From: JAVBKX01 sp031553835 | GTDB lineage: Bacteria; Bacteroidota; Bacteroidia; Bacteroidales; Azobacteroidaceae | NCBI GenBank assembly: GCA_031553835.1 | Contig: JAVBKX010000009.1 | Location: forward strand, 1 to 64,000 | DNA: 64,000 nt | Reading direction: 5' to 3' | Position numbers and translations under genes: made by a program | The notes under the pieces: generated by a model | The model's database searches: none | What the model saw: only the letters and a program-made list of their open reading frames with translations | Told to the model about the DNA's origin: nothing | Shown here: positions 37,548-45,932 of the stretch, one piece after another | How positions within the stretch are numbered: the stretch's first letter is position 1 | Layout of the letters: each line of letters opens with the position of its first letter

Positions 37548-38993
37548 ATGAGATTAAGCAGGTTAATCGCAAGTTTAAATATTTCAATTTCTGTTCCCGA
37601 CATTGAAATAAAAGGAGTGGACTCCGATTCAAGGAAAATCCAACCCGGATTTTTGTTTGTTGCTGTTGCCGGAACACAATCCGACGGACATGCTTATATT
37701 GACAAGGCAATTGAAAACGGAGCTGTTGCTGTGGTTTGCCAACAAATACCGGAAGCCCCCCACTCTACCACTATTTTTATTCAGGTTGCAGACAGTGCCA
37801 AAGCGCTTGGAATAATTGCTTCGGAATGGAACGACAATCCTTCCCGCCAATTGATTTTGATTGGCGTAACCGGAACCAATGGGAAAACAACCATTGCTAC
37901 CTTATTATATAATATCTTTCAAAAATTAGGATACAAAAGCGGACTTATTTCTACTGTTTGCAATTATGTTGGTTCAGAATATATTCCGGCAACGCATACT
38001 ACGCCCGATTCCATTGCTTTGAATCAATTGTTGGCACAAATGGCAGATGCCGGTTGTGAATATGCTTTTATGGAAGTCAGTTCGCATGCCGTAGATCAAC
38101 AGCGAATCAGCGGTCTGCAATTTAAGGGCGGTATTTTTACCAACCTGACACGCGATCATTTGGATTATCATAAAACATTCGAAGCTTATCGCGATGCTAA
38201 AAAGGGATTTTTCGACGCATTACCAAAAGAAGCCTTCGCTCTTACCAATGTCGATGATAAAAACGGAATGTTTATGCTGCAAAATACAGGAGCTAAACAA
38301 TTTACATATTCTTTGCAAACGCTGGCCGATTTCAAAGGGAAAGTCCTGGAATCGCATTTCGACGGAACATTGATGACAATCAACGACCGGGAAGTCGCTA
38401 CCCGTTTTGTAGGACGATTTAATGCCTATAATCTGCTGGCTGTTTATGGCGCTTCTGTTTTATTGGAACAATCTCCGGAAGATATTTTGGTTATTTTGAG
38501 TTCGTTAACCTCCGTTTCCGGACGCTTTCAGACATTACGTTCTCCCGAAGGATATACGGCCATTATCGATTACGCCCACACGCCCGATGCGCTTACCAAC
38601 GTATTGAATGCGATTCATGGCGTATTGGAAGGAGAAGGAAAAGTAATCACAGTAGTCGGTTGCGGTGGAAACCGTGATAAAGGCAAACGTCCTATCATGG
38701 CAAAAGAAGCGGTAAAACTCAGTGATCAGGTTATTTTGACTTCCGATAATCCCCGCTTCGAAGAGCCGCAGGATATTATCAACGACATGGTCGCCGGATT
38801 AGACATTATTGAAAAGAAAAAAGCATTGTCTATCGTTGACCGTCGCGAAGCCATCAAAACGGCATGTATGCTGGCGCAAAAAGGAGATGTAGTGTTGATT
38901 GCCGGAAAGGGACACGAAGATTATCAGGAAATCAAAGGTGTAAAACATCATTTTGATGATAAAGAAATTGTACAGGAAATTTTTTTCGGATAA
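37548..38993 (+). CDS. murE: UDP-MurNAc-L-Ala-D-Glu--diaminopimelate ligase
   Basis: A 481-residue Mur ligase that adds the third residue of the peptide stem. ATP site GVTGTNGKTT, substrate residues THTTPDS, and DNPRFEEPQDI, the DNPR motif that selects meso-diaminopimelate. The carbamylated-Lys region and GKGHEDYQ end are present. I use the ATG at 37548, because the upstream GTG at 37512 lies in the spacer repeat. Only 14 bases separate it from the inserted AAA ATPase gene. Confidence 0.95.
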   Translation: MRLSRLIASLNISISVPDIEIKGVDSDSRKIQPGFLFVAVAGTQSDGHAYIDKAIENGAVAVVCQQIPEAPHSTTIFIQVADSAKALGIIASEWNDNPSRQLILIGVTGTNGKTTIATLLYNIFQKLGYKSGLISTVCNYVGSEYIPATHTTPDSIALNQLLAQMADAGCEYAFMEVSSHAVDQQRISGLQFKGGIFTNLTRDHLDYHKTFEAYRDAKKGFFDALPKEAFALTNVDDKNGMFMLQNTGAKQFTYSLQTLADFKGKVLESHFDGTLMTINDREVATRFVGRFNAYNLLAVYGASVLLEQSPEDILVILSSLTSVSGRFQTLRSPEGYTAIIDYAHTPDALTNVLNAIHGVLEGEGKVITVVGCGGNRDKGKRPIMAKEAVKLSDQVILTSDNPRFEEPQDIINDMVAGLDIIEKKKALSIVDRREAIKTACMLAQKGDVVLIAGKGHEDYQEIKGVKHHFDDKEIVQEIFFG

Positions 38994-39007
38994 TACCAAA
39001 AACAGAA

Positions 39008-39844
39008 ATGATTATGGAATCAAACGTTATCAAACATATTGAAATGAAAGGTATCTTTAATCAATATTCCTTGCAATGGGATTTGAATGAAGATGTTAAT
39101 ATTCTTGTTGGTATAAATGGTTGTGGAAAAACAACTATCATGCAAAGCATTAATGCTTTGCTTTCCAAAAATTATTCCTTCCTCAATAACAAAAACTCTG
39201 CGCGAAATATCGGGATATATGCAACTTTGAAAAATGGAGAAACTATTTTCTACGACAATACTGTCAAACATGAACCAAAAGAAATCATCAATCACGCATT
39301 GATTACTACTTTTGATGTTCCTCTAAAGGACAAAACTAAAATAAAACAATCTGAATCTCCTTTAGATAAAGAATTAAAAGATTTATGGTACACATTGGGT
39401 ACAGAAGAGCCTTCTTTTTTCAATTACAGACTAAAAACTACCCATTATCCGGAAGAAGCAGATAAAATAAACGCAAGAATACGTCACTTTTTTGATATTA
39501 TTAATAATACTTTTTCAGAAACAAACAAAAAAATTGATATTGCTGTTAACAATGAAATAATTTTCAGAAAAGAGAAAAGCATCATTACTCTTACAAGTTT
39601 ATCTTCTGGCGAAAAACAATTTCTATTGATTCTTTTATCAGTATTCTTAATGGAAGAAAGGCCGTATATCCTTTTAATGGATGAACCGGAAATATCGCTG
39701 CATATTAGTTGGCAACAACAATTAATTGATACAATACGAAAATTAAATCCAAACTGTCAGCTTATCATTGCAACACATTCTCCTTCTATTTTTGGAGATG
39801 GATGGGGAGATAAGATATTTTTTATGGAAGACCTGATTAGTTAA
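39008..39844 (+). CDS. AAA/ABC-type ATPase, AriA-like (PARIS-type) protein
   Basis: A 278-residue ATPase of the OLD/RecF/AAA15-21 type. Walker A GINGCGKTT (35-43), ABC signature LSSGEKQ (198-204), Walker B LLMDEPE (Asp225-Glu226) and a His switch ATHSPS (His257). It has the short coiled middle region seen in the PARIS ATPase AriA, but seems short for that family. It is paired, seven bases apart, with a DUF4435/TOPRIM gene, which is the hallmark of the PARIS defence system. In that system AriA senses phage anti-restriction proteins and releases AriB. The pair sits between murE and mraY, an unusual place. Confidence 0.75.
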   Translation: MIMESNVIKHIEMKGIFNQYSLQWDLNEDVNILVGINGCGKTTIMQSINALLSKNYSFLNNKNSARNIGIYATLKNGETIFYDNTVKHEPKEIINHALITTFDVPLKDKTKIKQSESPLDKELKDLWYTLGTEEPSFFNYRLKTTHYPEEADKINARIRHFFDIINNTFSETNKKIDIAVNNEIIFRKEKSIITLTSLSSGEKQFLLILLSVFLMEERPYILLMDEPEISLHISWQQQLIDTIRKLNPNCQLIIATHSPSIFGDGWGDKIFFMEDLIS

Positions 39845-39851
39845 GAGAATA

Positions 39852-40799
39852 ATGAGATTTCAAAGTAAAGATACTTTCTATAAAGATCTTGCTTCCCGCT
39901 ATGCGAATGAAGCAAAAATGCTTCGTTGTACTGCTGCAATACATGTAGAAGCAACTTCTGATAAAATCTTTTGGGAGAAAATCTTTAAATATCTTTTGCC
40001 TGAAAAAAAATTCCATTTCATTGCATATACGCAAACCAAAGATAATAAGGAGGCTACAGGCTGTGCCATTTGTCTAAAATATAAAAAATTAGGATACTTA
40101 TCTGACAAATTTTTCATCTGTATCGACAGCGATTACCGGTATTTACTTGAAGAAAAGGGGATCGATGCAAAAAATTTTGTATTTCAAACATATACTTATT
40201 CGATAGAAAATCATTGGTGTTATCCAGACAATATAAATAGTTTTTTTAACAAATGCGGTTTACAAAATACAAAATTTGATTTTAACCGATTCTTAATCGA
40301 TTATTCAGCAACTTTATATGAATTATTTTTGTATCATCTTTATTCATTGTCGGTTGGCGACAGATTATTTACAAAAGAACAATTTAGAGCTTTCCTGAAT
40401 ATTTCCAACCCTTGCTCTGATTCTTCAAGAATGATTAACAAATTAAGGGATACAACCGCCTCTGAATTGGATCGATTAAAAGTATATTATAATAAAAAGA
40501 TACTCCTGAAAGATTTGGAAAATAAATATTATCAATTTGGACTTAAAAAGGAAAATGCCTATTTATATTTTCGAGGTCATAATGTATTTGAGCAAGTTAT
40601 TGTGAGGATTGCAGCTGAAGTAAAAGAAGAATTACAAAAAGAGCAACAAACTCAACGATTATCCAATACAGCAAAGAGAGATTACTATAATAGCAAAAAA
40701 CAAGAAAATTTCATCGCTTATTTTTCCGAAGATTTATGTTTTGACAAATACGAAGAAATAAAAAAAATAGAGAAAGACATTAAAAATCATTTCAAATAA
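39852..40799 (+). CDS. DUF4435/TOPRIM nuclease-like protein, AriB-like
   Basis: A 315-residue protein with a TOPRIM-like pattern at the start: VEATSDK (Glu33, Asp37), a CIDSD strand (Asp92, Asp94) and TYSIENHWC (Glu119), as in DUF4435. A helical, Lys/Glu-rich second half follows. In PARIS systems AriB is a DUF4435 toxin that cuts host tRNA(Lys) once released by the AriA ATPase; that function here is inferred from pairing. The acidic residues expected for metal binding are intact, so the protein may be active. It ends 14 bases before mraY. Confidence 0.75.
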   Translation: MRFQSKDTFYKDLASRYANEAKMLRCTAAIHVEATSDKIFWEKIFKYLLPEKKFHFIAYTQTKDNKEATGCAICLKYKKLGYLSDKFFICIDSDYRYLLEEKGIDAKNFVFQTYTYSIENHWCYPDNINSFFNKCGLQNTKFDFNRFLIDYSATLYELFLYHLYSLSVGDRLFTKEQFRAFLNISNPCSDSSRMINKLRDTTASELDRLKVYYNKKILLKDLENKYYQFGLKKENAYLYFRGHNVFEQVIVRIAAEVKEELQKEQQTQRLSNTAKRDYYNSKKQENFIAYFSEDLCFDKYEEIKKIEKDIKNHFK

Positions 40800-40813
40800 T
40801 ATAATTTACAACC

Positions 40814-42073
40814 ATGCTATATTACCTTTTCAACTATCTTGATAAAATAGACTTTCCGGGCGCCGGGATGTTCCAATACATTTCATTCCGTTCGGCCATG
40901 GCATTGATCTTTTCGTTATTCATTTCTACGCTTATCGGTAGAAAAATCATCGAAAAATTGCAAATGCTTCAAATTGGTGAGATTGTCCGCGACCTCGGAT
41001 TGGAAGGACAAATGAGTAAAAAAGGAACACCTACAATGGGCGGGATCATCATCATTATTTCTATTTTGATTCCGGTATTACTGTTTGCCAAATTGAGTAA
41101 TATCTATATTATCTTAATGATTATCACCACTGTATGGTTGGGAAGCATCGGCTTTTTGGATGATTATATCAAAGTATTCAAAAAAGATAAAGATGGATTG
41201 AGCGGAAAGTTTAAAATTGTGGGACAGGTCGGATTGGGACTGATCGTTGGATTGACATTATATCTGAGTCCGGATGTGATGATGCGCGAAAATACCGAAG
41301 TCGTCAACCACAACGGTGTAATTACGGAAGTGAAACACAGCCCGGCGGTCAAATCTACCAAAACCACCATTCCGTTTTTCAAAAATAATAATTTCGATTA
41401 CCGCAGCCTGGCTTCTTTTATGCCCAAATATCGTACAGCGGCTACCTGGATTATTTTCGTAATCGTTACGATTTTTATTGTAACAGCGGTATCTAACGGA
41501 GCCAATCTGACTGACGGATTAGACGGATTAGCGACAGGAAGCTCGGCCATCATCGGGGTCACATTAGCCGTTTTGGCATACGTTTCGAGTCACGTCGAAT
41601 ACGCGGCCTACCTCAATATTATGTACATTCCGAAATGTGAGGAATTGGCCGTATTTGCCAGCGCATTTATCGGAGCTACAGTAGGTTTTCTTTGGTACAA
41701 TGCCTTTCCCGCACAGGTATTCATGGGCGATACCGGTTCATTAACCCTGGGAGGAATTATCGCCGTTTTTGCCATTATCATTCATAAAGAATTGTTGTTG
41801 CCCATTTTATGTGGTATTTTCTTTGTCGAAAGTTTATCGGTAATGATGCAGGTTTCTTATTTCAAATATACCAGGAAAAAAAACGGCACAGGAAAACGAA
41901 TTTTCAAAATGACGCCTTTGCACCATCATTTCCAAAAACCCGGAAATTCGGGAATTGAAGCCATTATTCAAAAACCGCTCCGGGCTATTCCGGAATCAAA
42001 AATAGTAATCCGGTTTTGGCTGATCGGTATCATTTTGGCGGTATTAACCATTGTAACATTAAAAATGAGATAA
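40814..42073 (+). CDS. mraY: Phospho-MurNAc-pentapeptide translocase
   Basis: A 419-residue integral membrane enzyme that makes lipid I from UDP-MurNAc-pentapeptide and undecaprenyl phosphate. About ten membrane segments and the catalytic motifs are visible: GSIGFLDDYIKVF, NLTDGLDGLA, FMGDTGSL, and TPLHHHFQK. A loop of about 60 residues (NTEVVNHNGVITEVKHSP region) is longer than in E. coli, which is common in Bacteroidetes. Confidence 0.96.
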   Translation: MLYYLFNYLDKIDFPGAGMFQYISFRSAMALIFSLFISTLIGRKIIEKLQMLQIGEIVRDLGLEGQMSKKGTPTMGGIIIIISILIPVLLFAKLSNIYIILMIITTVWLGSIGFLDDYIKVFKKDKDGLSGKFKIVGQVGLGLIVGLTLYLSPDVMMRENTEVVNHNGVITEVKHSPAVKSTKTTIPFFKNNNFDYRSLASFMPKYRTAATWIIFVIVTIFIVTAVSNGANLTDGLDGLATGSSAIIGVTLAVLAYVSSHVEYAAYLNIMYIPKCEELAVFASAFIGATVGFLWYNAFPAQVFMGDTGSLTLGGIIAVFAIIIHKELLLPILCGIFFVESLSVMMQVSYFKYTRKKNGTGKRIFKMTPLHHHFQKPGNSGIEAIIQKPLRAIPESKIVIRFWLIGIILAVLTIVTLKMR

Positions 42074-42143
42074 TAGTTGCATGTTACAAGTTACGAGTTA
42101 CATACAAGAGACTCGCAACTTGTAACTCGTAACTCGTAACTAT
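42073..42143. repeat. Inverted repeat of GTAACTCGTAAC-type words
   Basis: The mraY-murD spacer is filled by ATAGTT...GTTACGAGTTAC (left) facing GTAACTCGTAACTCGTAAC...AACTAT (right), with a CTTGTAAC unit in between. The arms are imperfect because the unit is repeated a different number of times. No T-run follows, so read-through into murD is likely. Confidence 0.6.
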
Positions 42144-42146
42144 AAT

Positions 42147-43484
42147 ATGAAACGAATCGTAATATTAGGAGGAGGAGAAAGCGGCTCCGGCGCTGCTGTA
42201 CTTGCTAAGAAACAAGGATTTGATGTCTTTGTTTCGGATAAATCTGTTATTCCCGTAAAATACAAAGAATTGCTTGCAAAATACAATATTGAATGGGAAG
42301 AAGGATTGCATTCGGAAGAAAAAATATTAAATGCAGATGAAGTGATAAAAAGCCCCGGAATCCCGGAGAAAGCGCCTATCGTGCAACAATTGAAAGCGTT
42401 AAATATTCCGGTTATTTCAGAAATTGAATTTGCCGGACGATATACCAAGGCTAAAACGATATGCATTACCGGAAGTAACGGCAAAACAACAACTACAATG
42501 TTGACATTCCACATTTTGAAAAATGCAGGGTTAAATGTCGGCTTAGCCGGAAACGTCGGCGATAGTTTTGCCTTGCAAGTGGCTGAACAAAATTTTGACT
42601 ATTATGTTATCGAATTAAGCAGTTTCCAATTGGATGGCATGTACGATTTCAAAGCTGATATTGCCATTTTATTAAATATAACTCCCGATCATTTAGACCG
42701 GTACGATTACAAAATGCAGAATTATGTGGACTCTAAAATGCGTATTCTGCAAAACCAAACGGCAAAGGAAGCTTTTATTTATTGGAACGACGATCCGATT
42801 GTTTCGGAAGAAATCCGTAAGCGAAACCCGTCGGTGACTTTATACCCTTTTTCAAAAGATAGAAAAGCAGGAGTAAAAGCTTATACTGAAAATACGCAAA
42901 TTATTATAAATACCTCTAACAACAACACATTCACAATGGAAGAAGATTTAGTAGCTTTAACGGGGATGCACAATCTGTACAACTCGTTGGCTGCAGGGAT
43001 AGCATCAAAACTGCTGGATATTAAAAATGAAGACATCAGAAGGTCGCTCAGCGACTTCAAAGGTGTGGAACACCGGCTGGAGAAGGTGGCGCGTGTACGG
43101 GGAGTCGAATATATCAACGACTCCAAGGCAACCAATGTCAACTCCTGCTGGTATGCGCTGCAAAGCATGCGAAGCCGCGTCGTCCTGATTTTAGGCGGAA
43201 CCGACAAAGGCAATGATTATTCGGAAATAGAAGCTTTGGTAAAAGAAAAATGCTCTGCTTTAATTTTCCTTGGAGTGGACAATTCAAAATTGCACGCTTT
43301 TTTTGATGGAAAAGTTCCTGTTGCCGTCGATGCACGTTCTATGGACGAAGCGGTAAAAAAAGCGTATGAACTCGCTCAATCGGGTGAAACGGTACTATTG
43401 TCGCCCTGTTGCGCCAGCTTCGATTTGTTCAAAAATTATGAAGATCGAGGAGAACAATTTAAACAATGTGTCAGAAGACTATAA
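42147..43484 (+). CDS. murD: UDP-MurNAc-L-alanine--D-glutamate ligase
   Basis: A 445-residue Mur ligase that adds D-Glu. N-terminal Rossmann-like part (ILGGGESGSGAA), ATP site TGSNGKTTTT, NITPDHLDRY, and YINDSKATN in the central and C-terminal domains. Its end TACTATAATTAA region runs seven bases before ftsW. Confidence 0.95.
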   Translation: MKRIVILGGGESGSGAAVLAKKQGFDVFVSDKSVIPVKYKELLAKYNIEWEEGLHSEEKILNADEVIKSPGIPEKAPIVQQLKALNIPVISEIEFAGRYTKAKTICITGSNGKTTTTMLTFHILKNAGLNVGLAGNVGDSFALQVAEQNFDYYVIELSSFQLDGMYDFKADIAILLNITPDHLDRYDYKMQNYVDSKMRILQNQTAKEAFIYWNDDPIVSEEIRKRNPSVTLYPFSKDRKAGVKAYTENTQIIINTSNNNTFTMEEDLVALTGMHNLYNSLAAGIASKLLDIKNEDIRRSLSDFKGVEHRLEKVARVRGVEYINDSKATNVNSCWYALQSMRSRVVLILGGTDKGNDYSEIEALVKEKCSALIFLGVDNSKLHAFFDGKVPVAVDARSMDEAVKKAYELAQSGETVLLSPCCASFDLFKNYEDRGEQFKQCVRRL

Positions 43485-43491
43485 TTAAACA

Positions 43492-44763
43492 ATGGATTTT
43501 ATAAATAAAATATTTCGTGGCGACCGGGTAATATGGATGATTTTCATGTTCCTCTGCCTCATTTCCATTGTGGAAGTGTATAGCGCCACCAGTACGCTGA
43601 CTTACCGCCAGAATTATTGGGACCCGATTGTACAACATACAATGTATTTGTTGCTTGGATTGGTTTTCGTATTGGGTTTTCACGCTATTTCGCCCAGATA
43701 TTTTTCATTACTGGCCATTTGTTTACCCTTAGTCTGGCTATTGCTGTTAGCCACCAAAATCATGGGGCAGACAATCAACGGGGCAGACCGCTGGTTGTCA
43801 TTAGGGCCTGTCTCTTTCCAACCTTCCGAAGCTGCCAAATTATGTTTGATTGCAGCCACAGCTTTTCTGCTCGGCAAGAAAAATGATACAAATGTTGATA
43901 AAACATTCAAATGGATTATGATTGCAGCAGGTGTCACCTGTGGAATTATTGTCATCGACAATTTTTCAACAGCCGGATTACTATTTGCCATTGTTTTCCT
44001 GATGATGTTTATCGGGCAGATTCCTTTCAAAAAATTAGGAAAAATTGTTTTAATCGGCGCTGCAATCTTAATTGTAATGATTGCGGCTATCATGTACCTT
44101 CCCGATAGTGCAGTAAAAGTCGTCCCACGCGCAGCAACCTGGAAAGAACGGATCAAAGATTTTTCCGGCGGTAAGCACGAAACCAAAGATCCTGCAACCT
44201 TCGAAATTACAGATGATAATTACCAGGTATCTCATGCTAAAATTGCTATTTCCGAAGGTCGATTTTTTGGGAAAATGCCGGGAAATAGTCAGGAACGGGA
44301 TTTCTTGCCACAAGCATATTCCGATTTCATTTACGCCATTATTATCGAAGAATTGGGATTAATCGGAGGAATAGGCGTACTATTGTTGTACGTCATCCTG
44401 CTGATACGAACCGGAATCATCGCCAACCGGTGCGATAAATTGTTTCCTAAATACCTGGCGCTGGGTTGCGGACTCATTATGGTTTCTCAGGCCATGATCA
44501 ATATGGGAGTTGCCGTAGGATTGATTCCGGTAACGGGACAACCTTTGCCGCTGATCAGCCGGGGAGGAACTTCAACAATCATTACCTGTGTTTATTTTGG
44601 TATTATATTGAGTGTAAGCCGCTTCAATAACCCGAAAGGAATCGAACGGGAAGAAGCAATCGCCCTGGAAGCGGCAATGGAGGCACAAGCCGCCCGCGAA
44701 GCGGAAGCCGCCAGAAAAGCTGCTGAAGAAAATATAGCCCAAATTGATACCTGGGGAACGTAA
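43492..44763 (+). CDS. ftsW: SEDS-family glycosyltransferase FtsW
   Basis: A 423-residue polytopic membrane protein of the SEDS family that polymerises septal glycan with FtsI. Typical motifs: NGADRWLSLGPVSFQPSEAAKL, FSTAGLLFA, FAxIIEELG-like DFIYAIIIEELGLIGG, and PVTGQPLPLISRGGTS. A long Ala/Glu-rich cytoplasmic C-terminal helix (EREEAIALEAAMEAQAA...) is a lineage extension. It ends in a spacer with iterated TTGAGA words. Confidence 0.94.
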   Translation: MDFINKIFRGDRVIWMIFMFLCLISIVEVYSATSTLTYRQNYWDPIVQHTMYLLLGLVFVLGFHAISPRYFSLLAICLPLVWLLLLATKIMGQTINGADRWLSLGPVSFQPSEAAKLCLIAATAFLLGKKNDTNVDKTFKWIMIAAGVTCGIIVIDNFSTAGLLFAIVFLMMFIGQIPFKKLGKIVLIGAAILIVMIAAIMYLPDSAVKVVPRAATWKERIKDFSGGKHETKDPATFEITDDNYQVSHAKIAISEGRFFGKMPGNSQERDFLPQAYSDFIYAIIIEELGLIGGIGVLLLYVILLIRTGIIANRCDKLFPKYLALGCGLIMVSQAMINMGVAVGLIPVTGQPLPLISRGGTSTIITCVYFGIILSVSRFNNPKGIEREEAIALEAAMEAQAAREAEAARKAAEENIAQIDTWGT

Positions 44764-44766
44764 TGA

Positions 44767-44806
44767 GTGGAGAATTGAGAATTGAGAGTTGAGAGTTGAG
44801 AATTAA
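44767..44806 (+). repeat. Tandem GAATTGAGAGTTGAG-type words
   Basis: The ftsW-murG spacer starts GTGGAGAATTGAGAATTGAG and continues with two GAGAGTTGAG units. The same words, with a facing arm, fill the ftsQ-ftsA spacer at 48128-48200. Only one arm of the element is seen here. Confidence 0.6.
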
Positions 44807-44825
44807 ATATATAACGATTACCTGA

Positions 44826-45926
44826 ATGAAAGTAATTATTAGTGGAGGTGGTACCGGAGGACATATTTTTCCGGCTATTTCGATAGCCAATGCAATGAAA
44901 GCTCGACATCCGGAAACTGATATCCTTTTTATAGGAGCGGAAAACAGGATGGAAATGACCCGGGTTCCTGCGGCTGGATATAAAATCATCGGATTGCCTA
45001 TCATGGGATTCAACCGTAAGAACTTATTTAAAAATGTTGTAGTGGCGTGGAAACTATTGAAATCTATGTCATTAGCCCGGAAAACGTTGCGCCGTTTCAA
45101 TCCCGATATCGTAATAGGTGTGGGAGGGTATGCCAGCGGACCAACATTGAAAGTGGCGAATCAAATGAATATACCGACATTGATTCAGGAACAAAATTCT
45201 TATGCAGGAGTAACTAATAAATTATTGGCGAAAGAAGCCATAAAAATTTGTGTCGCTTATGAAGGCATGGAAGCTTTTTTTCCAAAAAATAAGATTGTCC
45301 TGACCGGAAATCCGGTACGGAATAACCTGGAATTTTCGGAAGCAAAACGAAAGGAAGCCATTGCCGAATTTCAATTAGATCCGGCAAAAAAAACGATTCT
45401 TGTGGTGGGTGGCAGCCTTGGCGCCCGTACAATGAACGACAGCATGATACAAAATTGGGAAAAGTGGCGAAAAGCGACAAATGTACAAGTGATCTGGCAA
45501 TCGGGAAAATATCATTATAACAGTTGTGCTTCGGAAGTGGCTTTACGTCCCGATGCCCCGGTAAAATTGTATGAATTTATTTCGCGGATGGACTTGGCTT
45601 ATACGGTTGCAGATGTCATTGTTTCCCGCGCAGGAGCCGGAACAATTTCTGAGCTTTGCATTGTAGGAAAACCGGTTATCTTGATTCCTTCCCCGAATGT
45701 GGCGGAAGATCACCAAACCAAAAATGCCATCAGTTTGGTTCATAAAAATGCTGCTATAATGATTACTGATGACGAAGCGATAACCAAACTCGTCAATATG
45801 GCATTAGGCTTGATTCAAAATGAAAACAAACAAAAAGAACTCAGTCTGAATATCGCAAAATTAGCATTACCCAATGCTGCGGAACAAATTGTGGATGAGA
45901 TTGAAAAGATATTGAAAATCCGGTAA
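44826..45926 (+). CDS. murG: UDP-GlcNAc transferase (lipid II synthase) MurG
   Basis: A 366-residue GT28 glycosyltransferase that makes lipid II. N-terminal GGTGGHIFPA loop, GVGGYASGP, TLIQEQNSYAGVTNK and C-terminal SRAGAGTISEL, with PNVAEDHQTKNA for UDP-GlcNAc binding, are all clear. It lies six bases before murC. Confidence 0.95.
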   Translation: MKVIISGGGTGGHIFPAISIANAMKARHPETDILFIGAENRMEMTRVPAAGYKIIGLPIMGFNRKNLFKNVVVAWKLLKSMSLARKTLRRFNPDIVIGVGGYASGPTLKVANQMNIPTLIQEQNSYAGVTNKLLAKEAIKICVAYEGMEAFFPKNKIVLTGNPVRNNLEFSEAKRKEAIAEFQLDPAKKTILVVGGSLGARTMNDSMIQNWEKWRKATNVQVIWQSGKYHYNSCASEVALRPDAPVKLYEFISRMDLAYTVADVIVSRAGAGTISELCIVGKPVILIPSPNVAEDHQTKNAISLVHKNAAIMITDDEAITKLVNMALGLIQNENKQKELSLNIAKLALPNAAEQIVDEIEKILKIR

Positions 45927-45932
45927 CAAAAA

